NCBI GenBank assembly: GCA_916613615.1
Contig: OU744724.1
Span: forward strand, 30,091,452-30,155,451
Direction: 5' to 3'
DNA length: 64,000 nucleotides
Source of the DNA: Steromphala cineraria
Lineage: Eukaryota; Mollusca; Gastropoda; Trochida; Trochidae
Shown here: positions 50,501-61,900 of the stretch, in pieces
Numbering within the stretch: the stretch's first letter is position 1
How the letters are laid out: each line of letters opens with the position of its first letter
Translations under genes and position numbers: made by a program
The notes under the pieces: model-generated
Told to the model about the DNA's origin: nothing
The model's input: only the letters and a program-made list of their open reading frames with translations
Database searches by the model: none

Positions 50501-51756
50501 TACAAAATATTCCGCTACCTGTAATTGTGTTTTGTTATTTAAAAAGGGGGTGAGGCCCAAAAATACATTTATGCTACTTAATTGTTTATTTTCATAAATT
50601 ATCTAGGATAAAAACTATTCTTTCACCATATTGTTAGTCTCGCCTTGTCCTCTAGTGTAGGTGGTTGACACAGGTTTAAGGTGAGACCTCGATCCCTCTG
50701 AACGCTGTGAAGCATTCCCTCATAATTATGTGAACCTTCCATAGTAATGCTTTGAGAGGATTCTAAATGAGCTGCTAGTTATCCAGATTTGTGATACCCT
50801 TTGACTCTCTTTTTGTTAAAATGCCTTTTGGAAGCTTATTGTGCCTTTTTAAATAAACATTAGCCTGTTTTATGAGGTGTGTGCCTTGAAGTTCCACAAT
50901 AATCCGTTGATTTGCACTTCAAGTTCATCGACGCAGAAGGAGAGAAAAGTTGCTGATTTGAAATTATTTCTCCCACACTTCAACATATTGGATTTTCCGT
51001 CCCATTACATTTATCACATTGTAATTGTCATCAGCAAATGGCCTCCATTAGTATTCTATTGACAGTTACCAAGTGCGGGTCGCAGGCTTTAGCAGTTAAT
51101 ACTCACCGGCTGAGCAGGACACATTTATTTTCATTAGCGAGTTTGAAAGTCATTTCTCTTCCTCCAGGACTCTTCAAGTAGTTTGACGGACTTGGCGATG
51201 TACTACCGAACGCCTCACTGTGTTTATCTTCACGCTGGGCACATCTTGATGGTTTTTGTGCAGCCAGGTCGAATGAAAAAACTGTTGGACCATCTCAATA
51301 ATCTTATTTCAGATTCGTGCTGATTAGATTTGCTGTAATTAATGTAAAGGATTTGAAGTCATGATTTGTGCTGAAAGTGCTAAAATCATATTCTGTTAAA
51401 AGGTCAACATGTTTAATTTTGACAACTTTGATAAAAGAGAAGTGATAACACTTATACCCTGTTTTTTAATAGATAAACAGCTTAATAAATCTTTTATGAG
51501 TATTAAAAATCCAATGGTTCTGCTCATTTCAAGCGGACATTTTATCCCTTATCATACAGTTAATGAACCTGTCTTAGATAAGCAATCAAATTGAATTAAT
51601 GAACCATTTTGAAAATAAAATGAACTCCAAATGAAGAGCTTGAATTTTATAAATTATTAATCATAGAATAATTAATCAAACGTTAAATGACAAAAGTTAA
51701 AACTGCTTCTCATACAGGTGAATAATGTTATTGATCAGTAGATTGTTAACTAAATA

Positions 51757-52159
51757 GAGGATATCTGTCTTTTCTTGACTAATACCATGTTTATCTCATC
51801 GAGTGAGGTAGAAAGGTTATATTTTCACGAATGGCGCAGCCACGAGTGAAAATATATAACTTTTCTACCTCACGAATTGACGGATATTCTATTTATTATA
51901 TGGTTTTACTTTTGTAATTACGACCGAAAAGGGTCAATTTCACGCCGAGTGGCCGCTAGGAACGGCCCGTCACCACAGTAACACTGTGACGTCATAAGCC
52001 AATTCGCCGTGTGAGACCATTGTTTTATGACGTCAAATTATATCAGTCACCGTTCGCAGTGAAAATATAAGTTATTTTCACTGTAGCTTGATAGACAGTT
52101 TATTTCACTGATAAATCCCAGTATTTCACTGCTCGCCATATAATAAAGACTGATATCCT
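51757..52159. mobile_element. Hairpin element (type H), complete copy
   Basis: Termini AGGATATCTGTCTTT (51757-51771) and AAAGACTGATATCCT (52145-52159) are inverted. Inside is a hairpin (about 51801-51877) with GAGTGAGGTAGAAAGGTTAT arms and an ATGGCGCAGCC apex, then a body between ATTTATTATATGG and CCATATAATAAA with TGTGACGTCATAAG. No coding frame. It is the best-delimited member of this type. Confidence 0.75.
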
Positions 52160-53334
52160 GATCCATATACCTTGAGGTGACATACCTGTATATATAAGTA
52201 CAACAGACTTACATGATGATTGCATTAGGCAGGTAAGCAGGGGTGCTCATGCACATCTGTGGTTTAGTGTGGAGGGGTGGCAGGAGGGGGAGGGGAGACG
52301 AAACAGAGGGGGAGTGGAGGAGAGGGGATATGGGGGTAAGTATTGGTGTCATTGAACTTCTGCAGTGCATGTCAAAGATTGTCATAAACAGTTGCGGATC
52401 ATTTCAGGGCCCCTCTAATCCAAAACGTAGACTTGCATTTCAAGGACTTTAGTTTCAGATAAGGGTGAATTTTAAGGTCATGACATCATGAAATAAGTCT
52501 TTTGGTACGACAAAAGGATAGTCAAAGGATATTTTATCTTATTTTCAGTATTTGGTGAAATAGGCTCGTTTAACAATTTCAATACCACCTTATAGCTTTC
52601 CAGATACAAAGTGTCAGTCAATTTGTACATGACTTCTTTGAGAGGCATTATTTGGATATGTTGTGGTTTGGTAACTGAGTAGGGTGTCTTATCATCAATA
52701 TGGAGAAGATTACTGGATTGTTGGATATGAGAGAAGTGAACGACTATTGGCTGTCCAGTGCATGTCACCACTGAATACCTACAATACCCTCCATGGCTTG
52801 CATGTCACATGTAACAATACCTGTAGATCACACACAGCGTGCTGTGTCAATGGCTTAATGCAGTGATAGCCTCACCCAGATTTGTATATGAACTTATAAT
52901 GTCAGGATTTTTTTACAATTTTGTCCTTTCATGATTTTATTTTTATTGGCAATGCCATTTAAGAATAGAATAGGCCCTGTCTTAAGGGCTGGTAAAAGTT
53001 TTTTAAAGATTATTTCACAAAAATATTTTGACTTGGCTTTTTACCCTGCCTATTTTATTCACTGCTTATGACCTTCCCTAGACAAAACATGACTAATGAC
53101 AGCTAAGAAAGAAAGACCATATAATCATATCACTCTACTTCACTATATAAGAATTTGGTATGTCCATCAACCAAAACAGTGTTTCAAAGATTATTCTTGC
53201 AACCTTTTTCTTCAAACTTCACATGATACACCTGTATCCTGACTGCTGGAACCAAAGGGACAGTGATAAGGTCTTTTAGTGTAAAACCAAGACTCTAGTT
53301 CTTAATATTTTGTCCTTAACATAACCTTAAGAAA

Positions 53335-53455
53335 AGCAAGTCTGGATCTGCAGTGAACTTTGAAATAGCCATTTTCACAGGCACCTTTTCTATCATAAAT
53401 AACAAAGTAATTTCATAGAATTATGTTTAGACTGAATATTAGTCTAATGGTCTTT
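53335..53455. repeat. Dispersed repeat R1 copy
   Basis: GCAAGTCTGGATCTGCAGTG...TTTGAAATAGCCATTTTCAC matches 45560-45690 in the same orientation and 16640-16700 in reverse. Confidence 0.55.
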
Positions 53456-53515
53456 CTACACGAAATATTATATAGTGTGATTCAGTTCAGATGACTTCTA
53501 ATGGTATAAACTTAC

Positions 53516-53660
53516 AGTTCATGGTTCCCAAACCCATGTTTCTCTGTCACAGTTCATGGTTCTCAAACCCATGTTTCTCTGTCACTGTTCATGGTTCCCA
53601 AACCCATGTTTCTCTGTCATAGTTCATGGTTCCCAAACCCATGTTTCTCTGTCACAGTTC
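53516..53660. repeat. 35-bp minisatellite, four units
   Basis: AGTTCATGGTTCCCAAACCC... recurs at 53516, 53551, 53586 and 53621, with one or two changes per unit. A 35-bp period shifts frame each unit, so the repeat is not coding. Confidence 0.95.
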
Positions 53661-53769
53661 AAAGTATGGAGTTCAAGAGATAACACATGTAGCAGTGATA
53701 GACATATCACCTGGATGAGGTTTCTCAAAGTACAGAAGATTAAGTTGGACAGCACATGGAGTAGTAGTC

Positions 53770-53955
53770 TGTCAGCCAAACCCTAAAATTAAATAAAACC
53801 CTAAGCAAGTCTATAATAAGGCTTGAGAGCTCAATTTTAGGAAAATTTCTGAAAATGAAAAAATCTCAGTCTCATTTTCATGATATTTAATTTTTTTTTT
53901 TTCAAATTTCATTTTTATTGAAAACAATCATTTCAGAGTCTAATTGTTAGACAAA
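53770..53955. repeat. Dispersed repeat R1-related copy
   Basis: Partner of 48590-48745; it carries GAGAGCTCAATTTTAGGAAA and ATTTCAGAGTCTAATTGTTA. Confidence 0.65.
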
Positions 53956-54525
53956 TAGAGTAGTAGTGGTCTCTCCTGTCTCTCCTGGGTCAATACTGGA
54001 GGGAAATCACTGCTGTGCCTTACCATTTTGATTCAATCTTTCTATTTGACCCTTTAACAATGTGTTGAGCTTGATCAAGCATAGACAAATAAGGATACTG
54101 TTTAGATTTTATTTACATGCAGGTTGTTATTTAAAGGGTTTAACATTCAAAACAGGACAGGACAAAAGACATGAAGCTATTCATGAACTAAAATTGACAA
54201 ATTATTCCTTTGCCAACATGAAGATATTTTAAAAGATACCTCGCAAATTAAAAGCATTTTAATTTTAATACAGATGCTTAAAGTGAATGCATTTCACAAA
54301 ATATTAATTGACTCTTATCTTTTATCATCATTTAAATGTGCCATATTTTATTTTCTACCAACTTTTTTTTTTTTCAATACATGCAGTTTTTACTTATTCT
54401 CTGCCCATGTCCCCAAAATCTTTAGTCTTAAATCTTTGATAGACTAGATAGACTGGCATCCGAGCTAGATAGGATTGTGAGTTTCCTGTATAGACTGTCA
54501 TCCTGGCTACTTCAGCATACCTGAA

Positions 54526-54542
54526 CAGGGGTAGAAACTAAC
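54526..54542 (+). repeat. Left terminal inverted repeat of the hAT element
   Basis: CAGGGGTAGAAACTAAC; the transposase 3' side. Preceded by the target duplication CCTGAA. Confidence 0.95.
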
Positions 54543-54806
54543 CTGAAATGACCACTAGCCATTTGGGCTAGTAGTTTTCAAATCTTACTAGCCCGGACAA
54601 CTTTCTACTAGCCCAGTTTCAATAACAAATAACACAAGGCGAAATCAACACAATTCTTATATTTAAATAATTTTGTTTCAAAATTCATTCATTCCCTATT
54701 ATGTCATAATACTGATATCTCAATCAGTAAAATACACTTTACCACTGTCATCAGTGTATCCATTATTATATCTAATTTAGTTTCAAAATTCATTCCATAA
54801 ATGATA

Positions 54807-57800
54807 TTATGCTTCAGTAGAATACACTTCAACATTGTCATCAGTGTCATTGTTGTCAGTGTCATTGTTGTCACACTGATGCACTGAGAGTGACTTTGCC
54901 ACACCAAGAGCAGCTTGTAGCAGGTTGTGAGCCCTTTGCTCAATTTCAGACAAGTCAACTGCTGCATTTGATTCAGCTAACAGGGCCTGTTCATCCTCCA
55001 TGTAGTTTGGCCTCCTAGGGCGGACTGATTGTGTACTCCAGAGAGTAACTGCAGGTCTAGGATCAAAGTACTTGATTCCAGAGGATTCCAAGTAGACAAC
55101 CATAAGGTCTGACAGATTAGTGTCCTTTAGTTTGCTGCGCCAATCTGTCTTGATCTGCTTCATGACACTGAAACCTCTCTCAGCTTCAACTGATGTGGAA
55201 GGAAGTGAAATCACAAGATCCACAACCGCCAGGATATTGTCACAGTCTGTTACCCTGCTGTTCACAGATTCCCATGTTGCCTTGGATAGAACAGGAAAAC
55301 TGAAAAATAGACATTCGCATTGACATTAGACCTGAATTTAAGAATTCATTAATTGAACAGAATCTCACCAAATTTATAAAGAAGACTTTAAGAGAACTTG
55401 TTGATGTGCTGTTCAAATAATAAATTCATAAAAAAAAAGCCATATTCAAATTAATATACATACAGGAAGTAGTCATTCATCACTTTTTAGTGTTCTTTTG
55501 TTTATAGTTTTAGATCATTCTTATTTACATGAACATTCACCTCAACAGCTTACCATCTATAGACTAGATGTTTCAGTCTTATCCACTCTGCCTCAACTTC
55601 AGTTGGATCGACAGATGCAGTCACCAAAGCTTGCTCAAAGGTCCTCACAAGGGATGCAACATGTTCATTTCCAAAGTCTGCAAATTTGATTAAAATTGTT
55701 GTTAATTCTTTCAGAAATAAAAGAAGTATATGAAATGTCATCGATATTGGATAGTGACAAGTCTCAAAGACATTGTTAATTTTACTATGAATTTAATAGA
55801 AAGTGCACACTTTTTACTCAAAGCTCTTTTAGAAAGAATTTTATTAACAATAAATGATAACTGCATGTAATGTTCAGTATTGTGTCACTAAACTAGTAGG
55901 TACAAACCCTCATTTCCTTGTAGAGTAGGTGGCCAGATGTTAAAGGAAACAATAGAAGCTGCCTGTGTTAAACTCTCATCAACATCAAAGCGCTGTGAAA
56001 GGCTATTCACAAGACTTTTCACCAGATTTGCTCGTGCAGTTTCAAATCCCTTGATGTTCCCTTTAAGATCATGTCCTTGATGAGTCTCTTTTCCCATGAT
56101 GAGTTTCAGTTTGGGTCCATCACTGTTTAAATAAAAACTATCTTTAGACAAAACAATATGTCATGATATTAATTTCAACTGAACTTTACATGTTTTATAT
56201 CACTTTGTGAATGATTTGAGCTGACATGATCACTCAATATAAATAATAAATTGTTCAGGATTTTTTTTATTGAACAAAAATCAATTTCAATAATTTATAA
56301 TACTGTTAAAACTGTTAATTAACTGCTTCATTCATTACCATATATATATATGATAATGAATACTTGAAATTAGTACTCCAAATGATTACCTTTCTCCATA
56401 GTGAGAGATGGTTGACTTGGCTATCTCAACCTCAGTGAAAACATCACTTATGATGGCATGCTTGTGCTGAAAGTTTGCAGAAACCTCAGCAAGGACACCA
56501 ACAACATCCCACAGAAAATACAGGAAGGTCAGCGTTGCCTTGTCAGTGAGCCCATTGACAAAGTTTTTCGCCTTGTTAGCAGCCACTGTGTTGGAAACAC
56601 ACTGAACCTATAACAAAGTCATATAAAGAATAATACACTCGACTTTGAAATTAAATTGATAAGACAGTGATTGAGTCTGGCTTGAAAAACTGAATATATA
56701 ATGATAAAACAATCCTGATTATCCATCCCTTGGAAGTATTATAAATATCATTTGAATTATTCGGCATGTTTAAAACTGAAATAATCCTGAACACTACTAC
56801 AGTAACAGAAATTAAAAATAAAAACCTGTTTCAAATGTTGCAGAATAGATCCATATCCAGTGAGGATGTTTTTCAGAGCTCGTTGTATGTGGCCCACCCA
56901 TCTTGTGCCTCCAACACGGGTTGGCATCAGAGGTGACACATCTTCTGTAAATAAGATAATTTTTTCAATAAAATCAATAACTTAGTGAATAGTCACCAAA
57001 AACTCGAATTAGAATATTATGATATAAATAATTGAATATTATTTAATCTATTTAGAAATTGAATTATTCCAGAATATGCCATACCCATATTGAAGGACTC
57101 CAAAAGATTGCTCCTATTGAGGGGACTGTTGCGATAGAAGAGGTAGATCCCAAGTAATAATGCCTCACATCTAGCCCAAAGTTTGATGTCTTTCACTGCA
57201 CCTTTAAAGGCAAGCTCCAATCGATGTGCTGAGCAGTGGACTCCTTGAATGAAAGGGCGCTCTGTCAGATCCTTAATCCTTTTTACCACACCACTCACTT
57301 TGCCTTGCATAACTGACGCACCATCAGTTCCAATTCCTAAACAAAATATTCAATACAAAATTATTATTCTTTTGACAATGAGTCGTATTGTCTCTCGTAG
57401 AAAATTATATTTAATTCAGTGTAAATACTTTGAAATAGTTCCCTGTGATTCAATCAGGAAAACAAAAACAAAATCTTACAATTACATTTACAAATATATT
57501 TGAAAAATATTATTTTTTATGTGTCACATCATCATGTGTCATTGATGTTTTTATTTTCAACCTAAATGGGAGAAATCATTTGATATTTATCTGTCAGATA
57601 TACTTGAATTTATAAATAACATATAGCATTATTATTATACATTTTAGTAAATATTTATATTTTATTATATTTATTAATATTTATTATTTTATTTATTATT
57701 GATTTATTTTATTTATTTACATACCTATGACCTTTTCCGTCCAGTCCGGATCCATGTTCTCAACACAACCAGATATGGCTTTTGTCAAATTCTCTGCGTT

Positions 57801-58553
57801 TGCCTTTCCAATTTGAGCAATACCTGCAAAATTCGTGTGCAATGTACCCTTATTGCAGTGTCGAATGTAGACAATTTCAGCTTCAAGGTGAGCACTGTCT
57901 GTCGCTCCATCAGAGATGAAGGAGATGAATTTAGATTTTTCAATCTCGCTGCGTATTTCAATACGTTCTTGCTCAGCAATGTAAGAAATAAAGTTCTTGG
58001 CTGACTTATCATTCCTGTAAGTTTTCCCTATGTCATAACCTTTGACTTCATCCAAGTCACACAAGAATTCGAAGTCTGTGTAAGGCCTTCCTTGTGTAGC
58101 AATTGCATGTGCATTGCGAAACAAAATGCACATTCTGTCGAAGTTACGAGAGTTCAATATTTTGAGTGATTTCTCCGCAGTCGACGTTCCTGGCATTGCC
58201 GTTTTTGCTTTTAATTTACGTACATTTTCCCTGTGGCCAGTCGAATTTTCATGGGCTTTGATTGATTCTATCTTGAATGTACGTGAACCAGAAATGAAAT
58301 TACCATTACCATGGGGTTCTATCTCCAAGCATATTTTGCAAAACATCCGAGAATTCTCACCATTACTGTTTTGTGAAGCACTAGCAGACGACGAAAGTTG
58401 GCGATATTCTAACCAGGCAAATTCATTAATCCATTCAGGTCGGAACTTCCTCTGTCTCGTTGATTCATACAGGCGGTTTCTTTCTTTGACATCGTCGTCA
58501 GTTTTCAACTTTTTCGTTTTTGGGGGCTCAACCCCCTTCAAGTATTTCCACAT
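54807..58553 (-). CDS. hAT transposase, seven exons, intact reading frame
   Basis: Exons: 58553-57725, 57336-57085, 56944-56826, 56607-56390, 56122-55908, 55677-55554, 55299-54807. All six introns (140-388 bp) have GT/AG ends and matching phases, giving 2250 nt = 749 residues plus stop. The start is the ATG of MWKYLKG; upstream codons lack ATG. Seen: a BED/TTF-like zinc finger (C72-x2-C75, H101-x5-H107); ISDGATDSAH with a likely first catalytic Asp near 215; GIGTDGASVMQG with the second near 281; HCSAHRLELA; and the C-terminal hAT dimerisation block LPSTSVEAERGFSVMKQIKT near 618-637. It ends in an acidic Asn/Asp-rich tail. It resembles proteins often annotated as ZNF862-like or KIAA1586-like. 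The enclosing inverted repeats say it is a transposon gene, not a host gene. Confidence 0.92.
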
Positions 58554-58930
58554 ATTGACAGAAATCAAAAATATTTACGACGACTATTTCCTGTGGAGCA
58601 TGCGCATTAGCGCCTATTTTCTCTTCGGCATCTTCCGATTTACGGGAATAACCGAAGAAGTTTGATTGTAGCGACTCGATAATCCAGAAATTGTACATGT
58701 CAAGGGAATGGATAAACGAAAATCGACAGTAATTTTACTTCCGTATTTGCGAAATGTAATCGAACTTTGAAGTTTGACGATAGATTTAGTCAGTTTTGAG
58801 AATTTTATTGAAGATTTTTATTGATTTATTGTTAAGTGTGTTAAAAATAACAGGTCGCCATACGGGCTAGTTGATTTTGAAATTAATTCGCCCGTACTGT
58901 ATCTTGCTCGCCATGGGCGAGCGGGCGAGC

Positions 58931-58947
58931 GTTAGTTTCTACCCCTG
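58931..58947 (-). repeat. Right terminal inverted repeat of the hAT element
   Basis: GTTAGTTTCTACCCCTG; the promoter side, 378 bp upstream of the transposase ATG. Followed by CCTGAA. Confidence 0.95.
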
Positions 58948-58953
58948 CCTGAA

Positions 58954-61900
58954 GGCGTTCTCCTTATCTGAGTTAAAGGGCCCTTCCTGAGTTCAAAGGC
59001 TATCCCGGACCCTGTTGCCTAAACACTGGGGGCAACACTAGATAGCTTTGTTCTAGACCTGCCTTCTGTCCACTTGCTAGCAGACGGCAAAGAGGATGCT
59101 TGTTTATGGCCTAATGAAGACTGAAGCTTGGACATAAGAAGATAACTTGATGTGAAAGCTGATTGGCCAAGGGCAGGGAAGACATTACCCTGTTTGATTT
59201 TATTTGGGCCGTCTGCTATCGATATCATCCTGTTGGCAATGTGTGTTTGACAACCGTTATTTGACGTCTGCTGATTTTTATCAAAAGTTGACTCATATCA
59301 TCTTTACAAATAACAGCACAACCTTTTTTATATTGACACTATCGACTTGGTTGAAGAATCACTTTTGGAAGTTTACGTCTGACGTCTGCTTGTAATTCAA
59401 GTGACAGTTGAGTTTAACATCTCTGTTGGATGGCTGATCCCACTCCTCTCTCCTCTATGGACTTGTTCATTGATCTGTCAGTCTGCCTTTGAACACTTAT
59501 TCCGTAATTAGTTATTAAAATTAAGGAGATCAGTTGACTAGAGTGATACAGAGGCTGCATAACTCTGGGTTATTATCAACAGTGCTTGATTCTCCTTGAT
59601 GTGCTTATGTGTGCTTTGATGCATCCTGACAGGAATTGGAGGAATATTAGTTCTAGATACTGAAATTAACTTGTGGGAGAGATATGAGAAGAGCGTTGAT
59701 TCTGCTTCATACTTCAAGGAGGATCAATCTCACCTCAAGACAACCGATCGTAACCGCTGCTTCATGATTGAATTTATGATGTAATGAAATTTGCCGCTGC
59801 TTGTCCATGTGATGCAAATCATTGATATATGATTCCCGGCAGATAACTGGAGGTGTGATGAAGAATGCAATTATCTAAGCTGGTGAAGCTTACAAGTAAC
59901 CAATCATACAAGACATTTCATAGAGTCCAGGCTCGAGACTTCTAGACAGCAGACGTCAGAGAGTTATGAAACATTGACTTCCTGTCAACGTGATGATTAT
60001 TATTGACAATTCTGGTTGGTCAGGGAGATGACCGGTGGCCCTCTAAGAGTCTTTGTATATTGATGTGCAAATCAGCTCAAGCTGACCACAGGGGATTAGT
60101 TCTCAGCTTGTGGCCGGGACTTGAGTAACTTCCCTGGAGGACCCGCGGCTCCACAACCAACACTTGTGTACCTGAGCAGCTGAAAGCTTTCCGAGCGGAA
60201 TGTGTTGGGAGAACATTACCATTCACACTACAGCTCTTGATGGGAGTTTTGACATTCACGATTTCACAGGAAATTGATTTTAAATTTCAAATTGAATCAT
60301 TTAATCTGCTGCTGATGGAAGCAGCTTTTCTCCGACAGAAATTAAGTGGAAAGTTTATGGTGAATGTCTGACAGCGATTACTTTGTGCGTGACACTGATG
60401 ATACGAGAGGTGACATTTAAATCTATAATTCATTTACATCTCTGCTCATAAGGAAACTCACAGATTACACTAGGCCGGTTGAATAAGCCGTGGACTTCCA
60501 AGAGCTGCAAAAGAGATTCTCCAACTTCCTGGAATTAAAAATTCAAGATGTTCAAAATAGAACTGCTGTCTATTGTAATAGCTTCACACAGATTGTTAGG
60601 GCTACTCTATTGTTACAGACTGAATGAGTATTTTCCACTCTGACAGTTAAGCTCGGACTCAAGTTTGCCACACGCCTCTCTGTCTCCATGTGGTGAACAG
60701 GATTCCTCGACTCCATTATTCCATGTAAGAATGACCAATGGTTGCAGAAGACTTTTGTGGGCCGTCTGCTTCTCAAAGCGTCTGCTGTCACAAGCACTCT
60801 TCTGCTCGAGCGACGGGGAACAATATTGATTGACAGTGGAAGGGCGACCTGCCGAGATGGGCATGCATGCTTCCCCCTCTCTCACCTGAGTAAACGAGAT
60901 TCTGCCCAGGTGTGACCATGTTTGTTTACGATTTGGTCCTCTGTCTCCATATCTGTGAAGGACACACTTTTGTTTAGGTCTGGATACATACAAAGAGAAC
61001 TATGATTCGAAGTTGGATACATAGAGTGAGAACTTTGAAGTCTTGAAATCATACACTTGGACATACTGATTTAGGTTTGGATATATTTACTGAGATGATT
61101 TTGATTCAAATCTGAAAACGCTTGGATTAAATTCTGGAGACTTTGCATCGGAGCTGCTGTTTGTTAATGCGACACTACAGTTCAGTGGATACTTTGTTTC
61201 TGGGTGTTGTGTTACAATTCATCTGGTGAAGGTTTTCCTTCAATGAAGCACATATAATGAGTGAGTAAATTATTTTTGTTTGTTTGCAGGTATGGAATTA
61301 TTTCTATCCAAATTAACAGTAACTGAATTTTTTTGAAATAATTAATTTTAGTTATGGATATTTGTGTGGTCTATTAGTCTTTGTTGCCTTTTTATCCTGA
61401 AAACAAAAGTTTTTAGATAATTTTTATTTTAAAATTGGTAAGAAATTCTTTTCAAAAAAGGTATATATATATTCACTTTGGTGTATTTCATGATGTAGCT
61501 GTTTTATCTCAATTCAAAACTTGATCAATTACTTTATCAAAATATCTTATCAAAGGGCTTTTGAGAGGATGAAACACTTTAGACTTTGGGACAGTCAAAA
61601 ATTTGTTTTGCATGAGCATCTGCTTATGACAGTTTCCTAGCATTTGTCACATTGATCATTGGGTTTCACATTCCCCCTGCAGGAAAGATGTTTCCAAACT
61701 GAAATAATTTTGCTTGTTGGCAAACTCCAGCAACAATTTCTTGTTGAAGTATCTTTGCATCTCTGCACATTCCTCTACTCAATGCAACATCAAACAGACG
61801 TAGGAAATTCTTTTCTTTTGACTCAGGGAAAAGTTAAGCAATGTAGATAAGACCATAGATAAAAGCCTCCAATGAGGAATGTCTGACAAATCTACCTGAG

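Larger units (their letters stand above)
54526..58947 (-). mobile_element. Complete, apparently intact hAT DNA transposon
   Basis: The termini CAGGGGTAGAAACTAAC (54526-54542) and its exact reverse complement (58931-58947) enclose 4422 bp. CCTGAA follows both outer edges as a 6-bp direct duplication (54520-54525 and 58948-58953). Within 90 bp of the left end are four CTAGCC(C)/GGGCTAG words (54555, 54565, 54588, 54608), and the right end has GGGCTAG at 58864 plus several GGGCGAG-like words; these look like transposase-binding sites. One gene, the transposase, fills the interior. Perfect termini, matched target duplication and an open transposase point to recent movement. Confidence 0.93.

Noticed and set aside
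51803..51880. Hairpins at 27.0, 29.2, 37.4 and 51.8 kb as microRNA genes or terminators
   Set aside because: Arms of 30-60 bp with CpG-rich apices and adjoining bounded bodies fit mobile elements better; no microRNA seed was recognised.
54807..58553. Calling the hAT transposase a host ZNF862-like gene
   Set aside because: Matching terminal inverted repeats and a direct duplication enclose it exactly, so it is a transposon gene.
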